This document shows positions 7,266 to 13,899 of a DNA stretch of 15,916 nucleotides, one piece after another; positions within the stretch are counted from its first letter, which is position 1, and every line of letters begins with the position of its first letter. This DNA is from CAYONZ01 sp964405465. GTDB lineage: Bacteria; Bdellovibrionota; Bdellovibrionia; Bdellovibrionales; JAMPXM01. The stretch spans positions 1-15,916 of the forward strand of contig CAYONZ010000069.1 in NCBI GenBank assembly GCA_964405465.1, read 5' to 3'. A program made the position numbers and the translations under genes. The notes under the pieces were generated by a model, which was not told the origin of the DNA, searched no databases, and saw nothing but the letters and a program-made list of their open reading frames with translations.

Positions 7266-9413
7266 ATGAGCATCATGGAAAGTATCAGAATTGTTCCTAA
7301 GGGAGATGTCGCTCTCGTTGAGTGGGATCTTGTTGGCGAAAAGGTGAATAAACTTTCTACTCCGGTGATGACCCGTTTGTGGGAAGTTTTAGATGAACTC
7401 AATAAATCGAATTTTAAAGCTGCGGTTTTTATCTCGCGTAAGAGCAGCATATTTATTGCTGGTGCTGATATCGATGAAATTCGCGCCATGAAGAAAAAAG
7501 AAGAATTCGAAAAAGCTGTCGCGCAAGGGCAAGAGATCATCAATAAGATTGAAGATCTTAAAATACCGGTGGTCGCGGCTATTCACGGGGCTTGCTTGGG
7601 TGGTGGTTGCGAGTTGGTTTTGGCATGTGACTATCGTATTGCCAGTGAAGATCCTGCGACACGTATCGGTTTGCCAGAAGTGAAGTTGGGAATTATTCCG
7701 GGCTTTGGTGGCTGTGTAAGGTTACCTCGAGTGGTGGGGCTGCAAGCTTCACTTGATATCATTTTGGCTGGTAAATCAGTTGATTCTCGCAAGGCTTCGA
7801 GGATCGGCTTGGTAGATCAAGTTGTGCACGCAAGTATTCTTGAAGAACAAGCGTTGAAGTTCGCAAATGAAATCAAAGACAAAGGTAAACGTAAGGCTCG
7901 CTATCAAGCCAAAGGCATGATGAACAAAGTTTTGGAGTCTGGGCTTGGACAGATGGCTATGGTTTTTCCGACTGCCAAAAAAACGATTTTGAAGCAATCA
8001 CATGGGCACTATCCGGCTCCGTTAAAAGCTCTTGAAGTGGTGCAGAAGACCTATGGTTCTACTCGCCGAGACGAGGCTTTGAGTATTGAACGTGCGGGAT
8101 TCTGCGAAGTTGCACAAACGGATGTGAGTAAAAATCTAATCAATGTTTTTTACTTGATGGAGAGTGTGAAAAAGAAATCAGGTGTGAGTGATGCCTCGGT
8201 AAAACCACTTCCGGTGAAATCGATCGGTGTCTTGGGTGCTGGTACAATGGGAGGCGGCATCGCTTTCGTGGCAGCAGACAAAGGTATCGCGGTTCGTATG
8301 AAGGATATCAAACATGAGTTCTTAGCAAAAGGCTTTGAACATGCGCGAAGCCTTTGGGATCGACTGGTAAAAAGAAAATCGATCACGTCTTTTGATTTGG
8401 GTCGTAAACAAGCTTTGGTTTCAGGTGGTCTTGATTTTTCAGGCTTCGGTACGCTTGATGTCGTGGTCGAGGCCATCGTTGAAGATATGAAGATCAAGCA
8501 AAAGGTGATTGGTGAAACTGCAGCACATTGCAAAAAAGACTGTATCATCGCCACCAACACTTCGTCTTTGAGTGTGAATGAAATGGCGAAGGGGCACCCG
8601 CACCCAGAGAATTTTGTTGGAATGCATTTTTTCAATCCGGTCGACAAGATGCCATTGGTTGAGGTGATTCGCGGAGAAAAAACCAGCGAAGTTGCTGTTG
8701 CAACCATTTTTGAGTTGTCGAAAAAAATGGGCAAAGTTCCTGTGGTTGTAAAAGATGGTCCTGGCTTTTTGGTCAATCGTCTTTTGTTGCCATATTTGAT
8801 TGAAGCGGCCTTCTTGCTTCAAGACGGAATGTCAGTTCAAACAGTTGACCGTTTGTATGTTAAAACTTTTGGAATGCCGATGGGCCCATTCCGTTTGATG
8901 GATGAAATTGGAATCGATGTGTGTGTGAAGGTTTCAAAGATATTTCATGAGTCGCTTGGTGAGCGGATTATGATTCCAGATGGAATGAAGAAATTGGCTG
9001 AGTCCAAGCGTTTGGGACGCAAAAACTCATTCGGTTTTTACAAATACGATGAGCGAGGCAAGGAACAAGGTGTGGATGAGACAATCTATGCTGATTTGGG
9101 TTTAGGCACTCCGACCAATAAGTTGTCTGACGAAGAAGTTTTGCAGCGTGGGGCATTTGCGATGATTAACGAAGCTGCGCTGGCGTTGGTAGAGGACCGC
9201 ATTGTTGAAACCCCTGAAGAGGTTGATTTGGCGATGATTATGGGTACAGGATTCCCGCCATTCCGCGGTGGTCTGCTTCGCTATGCAGATACTTTGGGTA
9301 GCCAGGCGATTTGCGATAAGCTTGAGAAGTATGCGGCTCAATATGGCATTCGCTTCAAGCCATCAAATCCACTTCGCAATATGGCCAAGACCAATCATGG
9401 TTTTTACTCTTGA
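7266..9413 (+). CDS. fadJ: Multifunctional enoyl-CoA hydratase/3-hydroxyacyl-CoA dehydrogenase (FadJ type)
   Basis: The 715-aa product is the alpha subunit of the beta-oxidation complex. It hydrates enoyl-CoA and then oxidises 3-hydroxyacyl-CoA with NAD+. Residues 1-190 are a crotonase domain with FIAGADIDEI (63-72), GGGCE with Glu116, and GLPE with Glu138, the two catalytic glutamates. Their 22-residue spacing resembles FadJ more than FadB. A helical linker follows. The NAD-binding domain begins at about 317 with GAGTMGG (324-330). The dehydrogenase dyad is His454 (GMHFFNP) and Glu466 (EVIRG), with the same spacing as His450/Glu462 of E. coli FadB. Two C-terminal dehydrogenase repeats contain VKDGPGFLVNR (495-505) and GTGFPPFRGG (660-669). 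Translation starts at ATG 7266, with an AGAGAGG motif eight bases upstream inside the end of fadI. It should form a complex with FadI. Confidence 0.92.
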   Translation: MSIMESIRIVPKGDVALVEWDLVGEKVNKLSTPVMTRLWEVLDELNKSNFKAAVFISRKSSIFIAGADIDEIRAMKKKEEFEKAVAQGQEIINKIEDLKIPVVAAIHGACLGGGCELVLACDYRIASEDPATRIGLPEVKLGIIPGFGGCVRLPRVVGLQASLDIILAGKSVDSRKASRIGLVDQVVHASILEEQALKFANEIKDKGKRKARYQAKGMMNKVLESGLGQMAMVFPTAKKTILKQSHGHYPAPLKALEVVQKTYGSTRRDEALSIERAGFCEVAQTDVSKNLINVFYLMESVKKKSGVSDASVKPLPVKSIGVLGAGTMGGGIAFVAADKGIAVRMKDIKHEFLAKGFEHARSLWDRLVKRKSITSFDLGRKQALVSGGLDFSGFGTLDVVVEAIVEDMKIKQKVIGETAAHCKKDCIIATNTSSLSVNEMAKGHPHPENFVGMHFFNPVDKMPLVEVIRGEKTSEVAVATIFELSKKMGKVPVVVKDGPGFLVNRLLLPYLIEAAFLLQDGMSVQTVDRLYVKTFGMPMGPFRLMDEIGIDVCVKVSKIFHESLGERIMIPDGMKKLAESKRLGRKNSFGFYKYDERGKEQGVDETIYADLGLGTPTNKLSDEEVLQRGAFAMINEAALALVEDRIVETPEEVDLAMIMGTGFPPFRGGLLRYADTLGSQAICDKLEKYAAQYGIRFKPSNPLRNMAKTNHGFYS

Positions 9414-9464
9414 AAATATTTTGAGAATAAAAACATCTGAGTATCTGCTCAGATTATGAATATT

Positions 9465-9496
9465 AAAAAGGTGCTCATTGGAGCACCTTTTTTTTT
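9465..9496 (+). terminator. Rho-independent terminator of fadIJ
   Basis: A5 then GGTGCTC (9470-9476), loop ATTG, GAGCACC (9481-9487) and nine T residues (9488-9496). It is a textbook intrinsic terminator 51 bases after the fadJ stop. The A-run on the other side could let it work on the minus strand as well. A smaller dyad, ATCTGA/TCAGAT (9435-9454), lies just upstream. Confidence 0.92.
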
Positions 9497-9842
9497 GACC
9501 TCTGGCAAAAAACTTTTATTTGAAGTACGGGTTTACTCCACTGATTGATGAGCCGATGACGCTATTTCTTCCCCTGACTAATTTCCCAAAATAAAACACG
9601 ATAACTTCCCTGAGACAGGGGGGCTTGAAAAAAACTAAACAAAAACCGATTGTGCCCAATTTTGTCTCTTGAGTTGCTCAGGGGTGACTCTGTGCTGTCC
9701 ATCTCTTAAACAGTTTTTGTTTGCACTTTGAAAATTCGTCAGGTGCAGGTATGGAGATATTTGTTTTTACCCTAACTTGGGTCGATGGAACAGCAGATAC
9801 CGGTCTCCTGTGATATAAGAGATGCATTGAGTTAGATTGTTC
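9497..9842. other. Intergenic region without a supported gene
   Basis: No coding frame of recognisable character. It contains short related motifs: CCCCTGA at 9571-9577, CCCTGAG at 9608-9614 and CTCAGGGG at 9677-9684. The third is complementary to the other two and could pair with either. It also holds a small CCCT/AGGG stem at 9608-9620. These could form a leader structure or small RNA, but no known riboswitch or RNA family is recognised. Confidence 0.3.
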
Positions 9843-9859
9843 TTGAATTTTCAATTCAA
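9843..9859. repeat. 7-3-7 inverted repeat next to a gene start, possible operator
   Basis: TTGAATT, TTC, AATTCAA form a perfect dyad ending 17 bases before ATG 9877. Its place, around where the promoter or leader of the hydrolase gene must lie, suits a regulator site. It is AT-rich and short, so chance cannot be excluded. Confidence 0.35.
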
Positions 9860-9876
9860 CCCTTGAGGTTATTATC

Positions 9877-11724
9877 ATGCGCAAATCACATCTTTTTTTT
9901 CAAAATGTCACAGGTGTTTTCTTGGGATTGAACACGCTGGTGCTAGCATCTCTGGTAGGTGTCCACTTTTTGGGTTGCAGTCGGGCGATGGGTGCTGTTG
10001 CCGATCAACCTTTGCAGGTCCAGGGGGCCTCAGTATCACAACCATTGGTTGATTTTTTTGCGCAGCAAACGGAGCTGGTGCGTCTGCAAACAACTCAAGT
10101 CAACTGTGTCATGACCGATCTACTTCTTCGAGCGAAATTAATCACCGATGAGCAAAAGCGTGTTTATTTCTTTCGTCCCACCGCGAATGCCTGTGCTACG
10201 GCATCGCCATTGAACATTAGGAATGGGCTTTTTCAAGCCGAGCAGGCTAAGCGCGATTTACAGAGCAAGGGCATCGCGTTTCATGGCTATCCCTTGTTTG
10301 CAAATTACCTTGAGAAGGTGGCTGCAACCGGTGATCGAGCCACGCTTGAGCGCTTTGGTTTAACTGATTATCTTTATCCAGTTGAAGGTCGATTTCAAAA
10401 ATCCTCGATTTTCAAACGACCCATGGATCTTGAGCTGCAGTTGCGTGCCACTCTTGGGGTTCAGGTGGCCGCTGAAAAAGCAGCAGACAAGGGCTCGATG
10501 TCTGCGCCCAAAGGGCAATGTCAGTTGAGTCGTGATGAATTGGTTAAAATGCATCATAATATTTCTTTGGAAGTACAAGACTACAATCAAGATTATTGGT
10601 CAGCACTCCTCAGACTTGTTGGCTATGATTGCACCGTATCCTGGTATCTGCAGCGCTCTGATCAAATAAATAAAATGAGTTTAGAGCAAGGAGGTTCAGC
10701 CTCGGCTTCGGGAATCACCAGTGCCTCTCGTCCGAGCTCATTGGGCGAACCCCAGAGCAACACGCAAAATGTATATGAACGAAATTTGCGCGAGATTCGT
10801 TCGCAAGCCTTGGTCACCCAAAAATCGTGGATAAAAGGGGAGACCTTGGTGGTTATTCCCCAGCTTGGTTATGATATTCCTGATAAGCCAGGCGACCCTG
10901 AACGCGAAAAATTGGATTACCATGAAATGAATCGGTTTTTAAGTGCGCTTGGAGCGCGGGTCGTACTTATCGATCGATCGACTCTTGCTGATCGCGAGGA
11001 GCAAATTGCAGAAACGAAACGCAATTTGATACGGTTTTTAGAGAAGGATCAAAAAAATTTCGCAAGTCCAAAGCGCCCGCAAAAATACTATTTTTTGGCC
11101 CGCTCTATGGGATCGATGATTTTGCGTGAGGTCTTGGAGAGAAATATTTCATTACGAAAATATGTGAAAGCTGCAGTTTCGGTTGGAGGAACTCCCTATG
11201 GCAGTGTGATCGCTGAGTTCAAAGCTCGCACCGACATATTTGATGAAGTTTTTTACAAGACTTCAAACGTGTCGCGTGAGTTTTTTAATGATCCATTGGG
11301 AACATTGTATATGGCTTGGAAGCTTTTAACTGACTCGCAAACCCGCGCGTTTGCTGAGGCGATCAAGTATCGAAGTCATTATTGGTCGATGTCACATTTT
11401 GAGTTTATACCAAAAAGAAATGACTCGATTGAATTTCCGGTAGTGAATTTAATCTTGCTTCCGCGAAGCCTGCAAAACTACTTCAATGAGTCATCACGAA
11501 TTGCGGGTGTGGACTTCACTTTCTTGCATATGCTGATGTACGGGCCCACCGAAGGTTCATCACCTTTGGCGCATGCAGCTTGGGACACCAAAAATTCGCA
11601 GCGCTTGTTCGATCACCAATACAACCATCTCTCGTTTTGGCAATGGACCGAACGAGAGGCTGTTGATCGATGGCTAGCTGCAATCAAATCAGCACGCGAG
11701 ATCTATCAGCTTGATGCAAAGTAA
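9877..11724 (+). CDS. Exported or membrane-anchored alpha/beta hydrolase, family unknown
   Basis: A 615-aa protein with an N-terminal hydrophobic segment at about 11-33 ending FLGC (Cys34), so it is either a lipoprotein with an imperfect lipobox or a signal anchor. Residues 45-260 form an unrecognised domain with cysteines 77, 106, 215 and 252. A Ser/Gly/Ala-rich linker (about 270-297) leads to the C-terminal half. That half looks like an alpha/beta hydrolase: a GETLVVIPQLGYD strand (321-333), the nucleophile elbow ARSMG with Ser410 (AxSxG instead of GxSxG), and VGGTPYGS (436-443), which resembles the lipase GTPxxGS turn. Asp579, His580 and His584 in RLFDHQYNH are candidates for the remaining catalytic residues. 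ATG 9877 has GAGG eight bases upstream. Function is inferred as esterase or lipase in the envelope; the substrate is unknown. Confidence 0.65.
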   Translation: MRKSHLFFQNVTGVFLGLNTLVLASLVGVHFLGCSRAMGAVADQPLQVQGASVSQPLVDFFAQQTELVRLQTTQVNCVMTDLLLRAKLITDEQKRVYFFRPTANACATASPLNIRNGLFQAEQAKRDLQSKGIAFHGYPLFANYLEKVAATGDRATLERFGLTDYLYPVEGRFQKSSIFKRPMDLELQLRATLGVQVAAEKAADKGSMSAPKGQCQLSRDELVKMHHNISLEVQDYNQDYWSALLRLVGYDCTVSWYLQRSDQINKMSLEQGGSASASGITSASRPSSLGEPQSNTQNVYERNLREIRSQALVTQKSWIKGETLVVIPQLGYDIPDKPGDPEREKLDYHEMNRFLSALGARVVLIDRSTLADREEQIAETKRNLIRFLEKDQKNFASPKRPQKYYFLARSMGSMILREVLERNISLRKYVKAAVSVGGTPYGSVIAEFKARTDIFDEVFYKTSNVSREFFNDPLGTLYMAWKLLTDSQTRAFAEAIKYRSHYWSMSHFEFIPKRNDSIEFPVVNLILLPRSLQNYFNESSRIAGVDFTFLHMLMYGPTEGSSPLAHAAWDTKNSQRLFDHQYNHLSFWQWTEREAVDRWLAAIKSAREIYQLDAK

Positions 11725-12026
11725 AGATGCGCCTTGGGCGGAGTAAGTGAAATCATCAAGCTGCGCTCAGGAAAGTTGTGCGGAATAGTGATGAGAGAAT
11801 TCGAAAGCTCACTTGACTCGCAATTGATTATCTTTTTGACAGTGTCGCCGAATAGGGGCGTTGGTCGAAAGAAGGAGTGCTGAATCACTCGGGCACAGAC
11901 CTTGTGTCGTTCAATAGTGGATATTGGGGTTGAGTTTGATGGCCCAAAGAGGGACTGAGAGTGAATAATATGGCTCGAATTATGCAAAAGTTGTTGCAGT
12001 AGAATTTTCTTTTTTTGGCTTTGAAC
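11725..12026. other. Intergenic region without a supported gene
   Basis: Roughly 300 bases between two plus-strand genes. A 30-codon frame at 11791-11883 and a minus-strand frame at 11706-11987 exist, but neither has a good ribosome binding site or a recognisable product. TAGAAT at 12000-12005 resembles a -10 box for the phosphatase gene, but no matching -35 is present at the right distance. No terminator hairpin is apparent after the hydrolase stop. Confidence 0.35.
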
Positions 12027-12031
12027 AGAGG
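12027..12031 (+). promoter_or_regulatory. Ribosome binding site of the App1-like gene
   Basis: AGAGG, six bases before GTG 12038. It favours GTG 12038 over the in-frame TTG at 12032, which it would directly abut. Confidence 0.6.
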
Positions 12032-12037
12032 TTGCGC

Positions 12038-12928
12038 GTGAAGTGGTTGAAAAGTCCAGTTGTTGTTGTGAGTATCTTCTTGGGCACGATGCAGGCTCAA
12101 GCCAAAACCTTAGTGATCTCTGATGTCGATGACACGATCAAGATTTCATATGTGCGAAGCAAGATGGAGATGGTTTCATTTTCAGCTTTTGCGGATAGTC
12201 TATTTTTTGCCATGAACGATGTTTATCAAGAGCTTGAGCAAAAGGCCAAACGTTCAGGTGAAGACATGAAGTTCTATTATCTTTCAAACGGTTTTACGCC
12301 AACGGTTGAAGAGGTCCATACAAAAGTCTTGCGTGATTTTGATTTTCCCAAAGGAAGGTACATTAGTCGGCCCAACCCTTTGGTGAAAACTCATAAACTC
12401 GATCATATTCGTCGTCTCATCAATGTAGAGAAGCCAGAGAGAGTGATTTTTATTGGCGACAATGGGGAGAAAGATCCGATTGATTATCGAAAAATTGTTT
12501 TAGAGTATGCGGCCTCAGGAATTCATTTTTCGACGCATATTCATATGGTCTACGATCAACCGAAGGATGTGTCTCCTCAGCTCTATGCCAACCTCAAGGG
12601 GCGTGATCAAGAGGGGATGTTTCCGGCGCAGCTTGGTTTTTTAAATGCAGCTGAGTTGGCGGTGCAGTTATTTGACATCGGACAGATCGATCGTCAGCAA
12701 ACATCGCGACTTGTTTCTCTAGTTGAAGCGGCAGTTCAGGAACAAAAGGCGAACGCTGTTTACGGCCCACTTGTCGCTCCATTTTTTAAAAGGTGCCGCC
12801 AAATCGATGTTGGGTCACCTCTAGGCCTTCGTTGCGAGTCTATCGTCGCAGAGCACGGGTATGCCGATCGTATGGACTCGATTCGTAAGCGTATTTGCGA
12901 ATTGGTTAGCTCGGCAGGTCTATTTTAA
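12038..12928 (+). CDS. Secreted App1-like (DUF2183) HAD phosphatase, putative phosphatidate phosphatase
   Basis: The 296-aa product has a signal peptide (1-22, ending MQAQA-K) followed at once by a HAD-type phosphatase domain. Motif I is SDVDDT, with nucleophile Asp29 and Asp31. Motif II is the YYLSNG region (Ser83). Lys120 in THKLDH fits motif III, and GDNGEKDP (140-147) with Asp141 and Asp146 is motif IV. The FPKGRYISR segment and overall order match the App1/DUF2183 family. Its characterised yeast member is a Mg-dependent phosphatidate phosphatase giving diacylglycerol. Residues 180-296 form a helical C-terminal part of unknown role. The start is GTG 12038, based on the AGAGG box. The 3' end overlaps the convergent gene by 23 bases. 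The family is fairly secure. Phosphatidate as substrate, and action in the periplasm or outside, are inferences; other phosphomonoesters are possible. Confidence 0.75.
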   Translation: MKWLKSPVVVVSIFLGTMQAQAKTLVISDVDDTIKISYVRSKMEMVSFSAFADSLFFAMNDVYQELEQKAKRSGEDMKFYYLSNGFTPTVEEVHTKVLRDFDFPKGRYISRPNPLVKTHKLDHIRRLINVEKPERVIFIGDNGEKDPIDYRKIVLEYAASGIHFSTHIHMVYDQPKDVSPQLYANLKGRDQEGMFPAQLGFLNAAELAVQLFDIGQIDRQQTSRLVSLVEAAVQEQKANAVYGPLVAPFFKRCRQIDVGSPLGLRCESIVAEHGYADRMDSIRKRICELVSSAGLF

Positions 12929-13832
12929 GAGCATTGGTGGGTTCGTGATAGGTCAACCCAATCGCAACCTGTTTTTCATAAAAGTTTCGTTTTAGCTCTA
13001 GGCTCGATCTGTTGGTCTCAGGTCTAGAGGTATATTGTTGCCAGAGAGTTTCAAACATCAGTCGTGGATGAAAAATAGAAATCGGAAAACGAAAACCTGT
13101 GATTAGGCGTGGGCCTTGTTGAATTTGCGGATAAAATACTAAAGTCATTTCCGTTTGGTCTATAAGACCCTTCAAATTTATTTTAAGAATGGCGGCAAAG
13201 AGATCAAGTGGTAAAGGTAAAATATGGAAGCACAGTCTTTGGGTATTTGAAAAAACTTGAATGCCACCCGCTCTTAAAATTGAATCTACAAAGTTGGCGC
13301 AGTTAAATGAAGTGTAGCTATAGCGAAGATTTCCACGATGAAATTCAGAGTTCATGCGAAAAATTTCGTGCAACATTTTTTGTTTTCGTTCAGAGTCGAG
13401 CACTCGAACTCTAAGAGAAATTGCATTTTGAATATAACTATTGCCGAACGAGTCTCCTCGAAATGAATTGGCTGTAGGCTTTTTTGTTCCATAAAGATAG
13501 TCTTCAAGAGGGCAACTCAAAATGAGATTCTCATCTTCACCTAAAAGAGCGAGTCCATTGAGGGTATGCACTTGATTGTCGATACGTATCGCGATGTGCC
13601 CCAGGGGGTTGTGACCAAAGCTTGAGGCGCGTTGGGTGTTATAGGTGCCGTAACTTAATATGATCTCAAGATCACTTGGGGCGTTTTTCTCCAGTTGATC
13701 AAGGATCTCTCTCGAGTTCCCCGGTGGGATACATTTCTCTTCAGGCAAACTTCGAACAAAATTTCGAAAATGGGTATTGAGGCGATCAGAAAAGGTGAGT
13801 CGTGACGGGGCATTCTGTACACGGGTTTTCAT
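12906..13832 (-). CDS. Permuted papain-like protein (LRAT/DUF4105-like), putative lipid hydrolase or peptidase
   Basis: The 308-aa product has a His-first, Cys-second signature typical of circularly permuted NlpC/P60-like enzymes. It shows LGHIAIRID with His79 and, about 100 residues later, YSYTSFNCANFVDSILRAGG with Cys178. The Asn-Cys pair followed by an aromatic helix recalls LRAT/H-rev107 phospholipase-acyltransferases and the bacterial DUF4105 group. The remaining C-terminal third (about 190-308) is unassigned. No signal peptide is seen from ATG 13832, chosen over an in-frame TTG at 13853. A GAGG lies about 11 bases upstream, which is rather far. It follows the phospholipase D-family gene on the same strand after 67 bases, so the two probably form an operon. 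Substrate may be a lipid ester or a peptide bond. Fold assignment is moderate; function is uncertain. Confidence 0.6.
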   Translation of the reverse strand: MKTRVQNAPSRLTFSDRLNTHFRNFVRSLPEEKCIPPGNSREILDQLEKNAPSDLEIILSYGTYNTQRASSFGHNPLGHIAIRIDNQVHTLNGLALLGEDENLILSCPLEDYLYGTKKPTANSFRGDSFGNSYIQNAISLRVRVLDSERKQKMLHEIFRMNSEFHRGNLRYSYTSFNCANFVDSILRAGGIQVFSNTQRLCFHILPLPLDLFAAILKINLKGLIDQTEMTLVFYPQIQQGPRLITGFRFPISIFHPRLMFETLWQQYTSRPETNRSSLELKRNFYEKQVAIGLTYHEPTNALKIDLPS

Positions 13833-13899
13833 TGTGACGTTATCCTCGGGCAAGCAAGTGATGCCATTATCATTTCAGTGTCGATGAAAATCGGCAAGC

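Noticed and set aside
8150..8776. 208-aa minus-strand frame inside fadJ
   Set aside because: It is antisense to the conserved NAD-binding domain and reflects codon structure of the real gene.
11791..11883. 30-codon plus-strand frame in the gap before the App1-like gene
   Set aside because: No Shine-Dalgarno, no recognisable sequence, and a length expected by chance.
11706..11987. 93-aa minus-strand frame
   Set aside because: It overlaps the end of the hydrolase gene, has no ribosome site and looks like non-coding composition.
12939..12961. TGGGTT/AACCCA inverted repeat near the convergent gene ends as a terminator
   Set aside because: Only six pairs with an 11-base loop, no T-tract, and it lies within coding sequence of the minus-strand gene.
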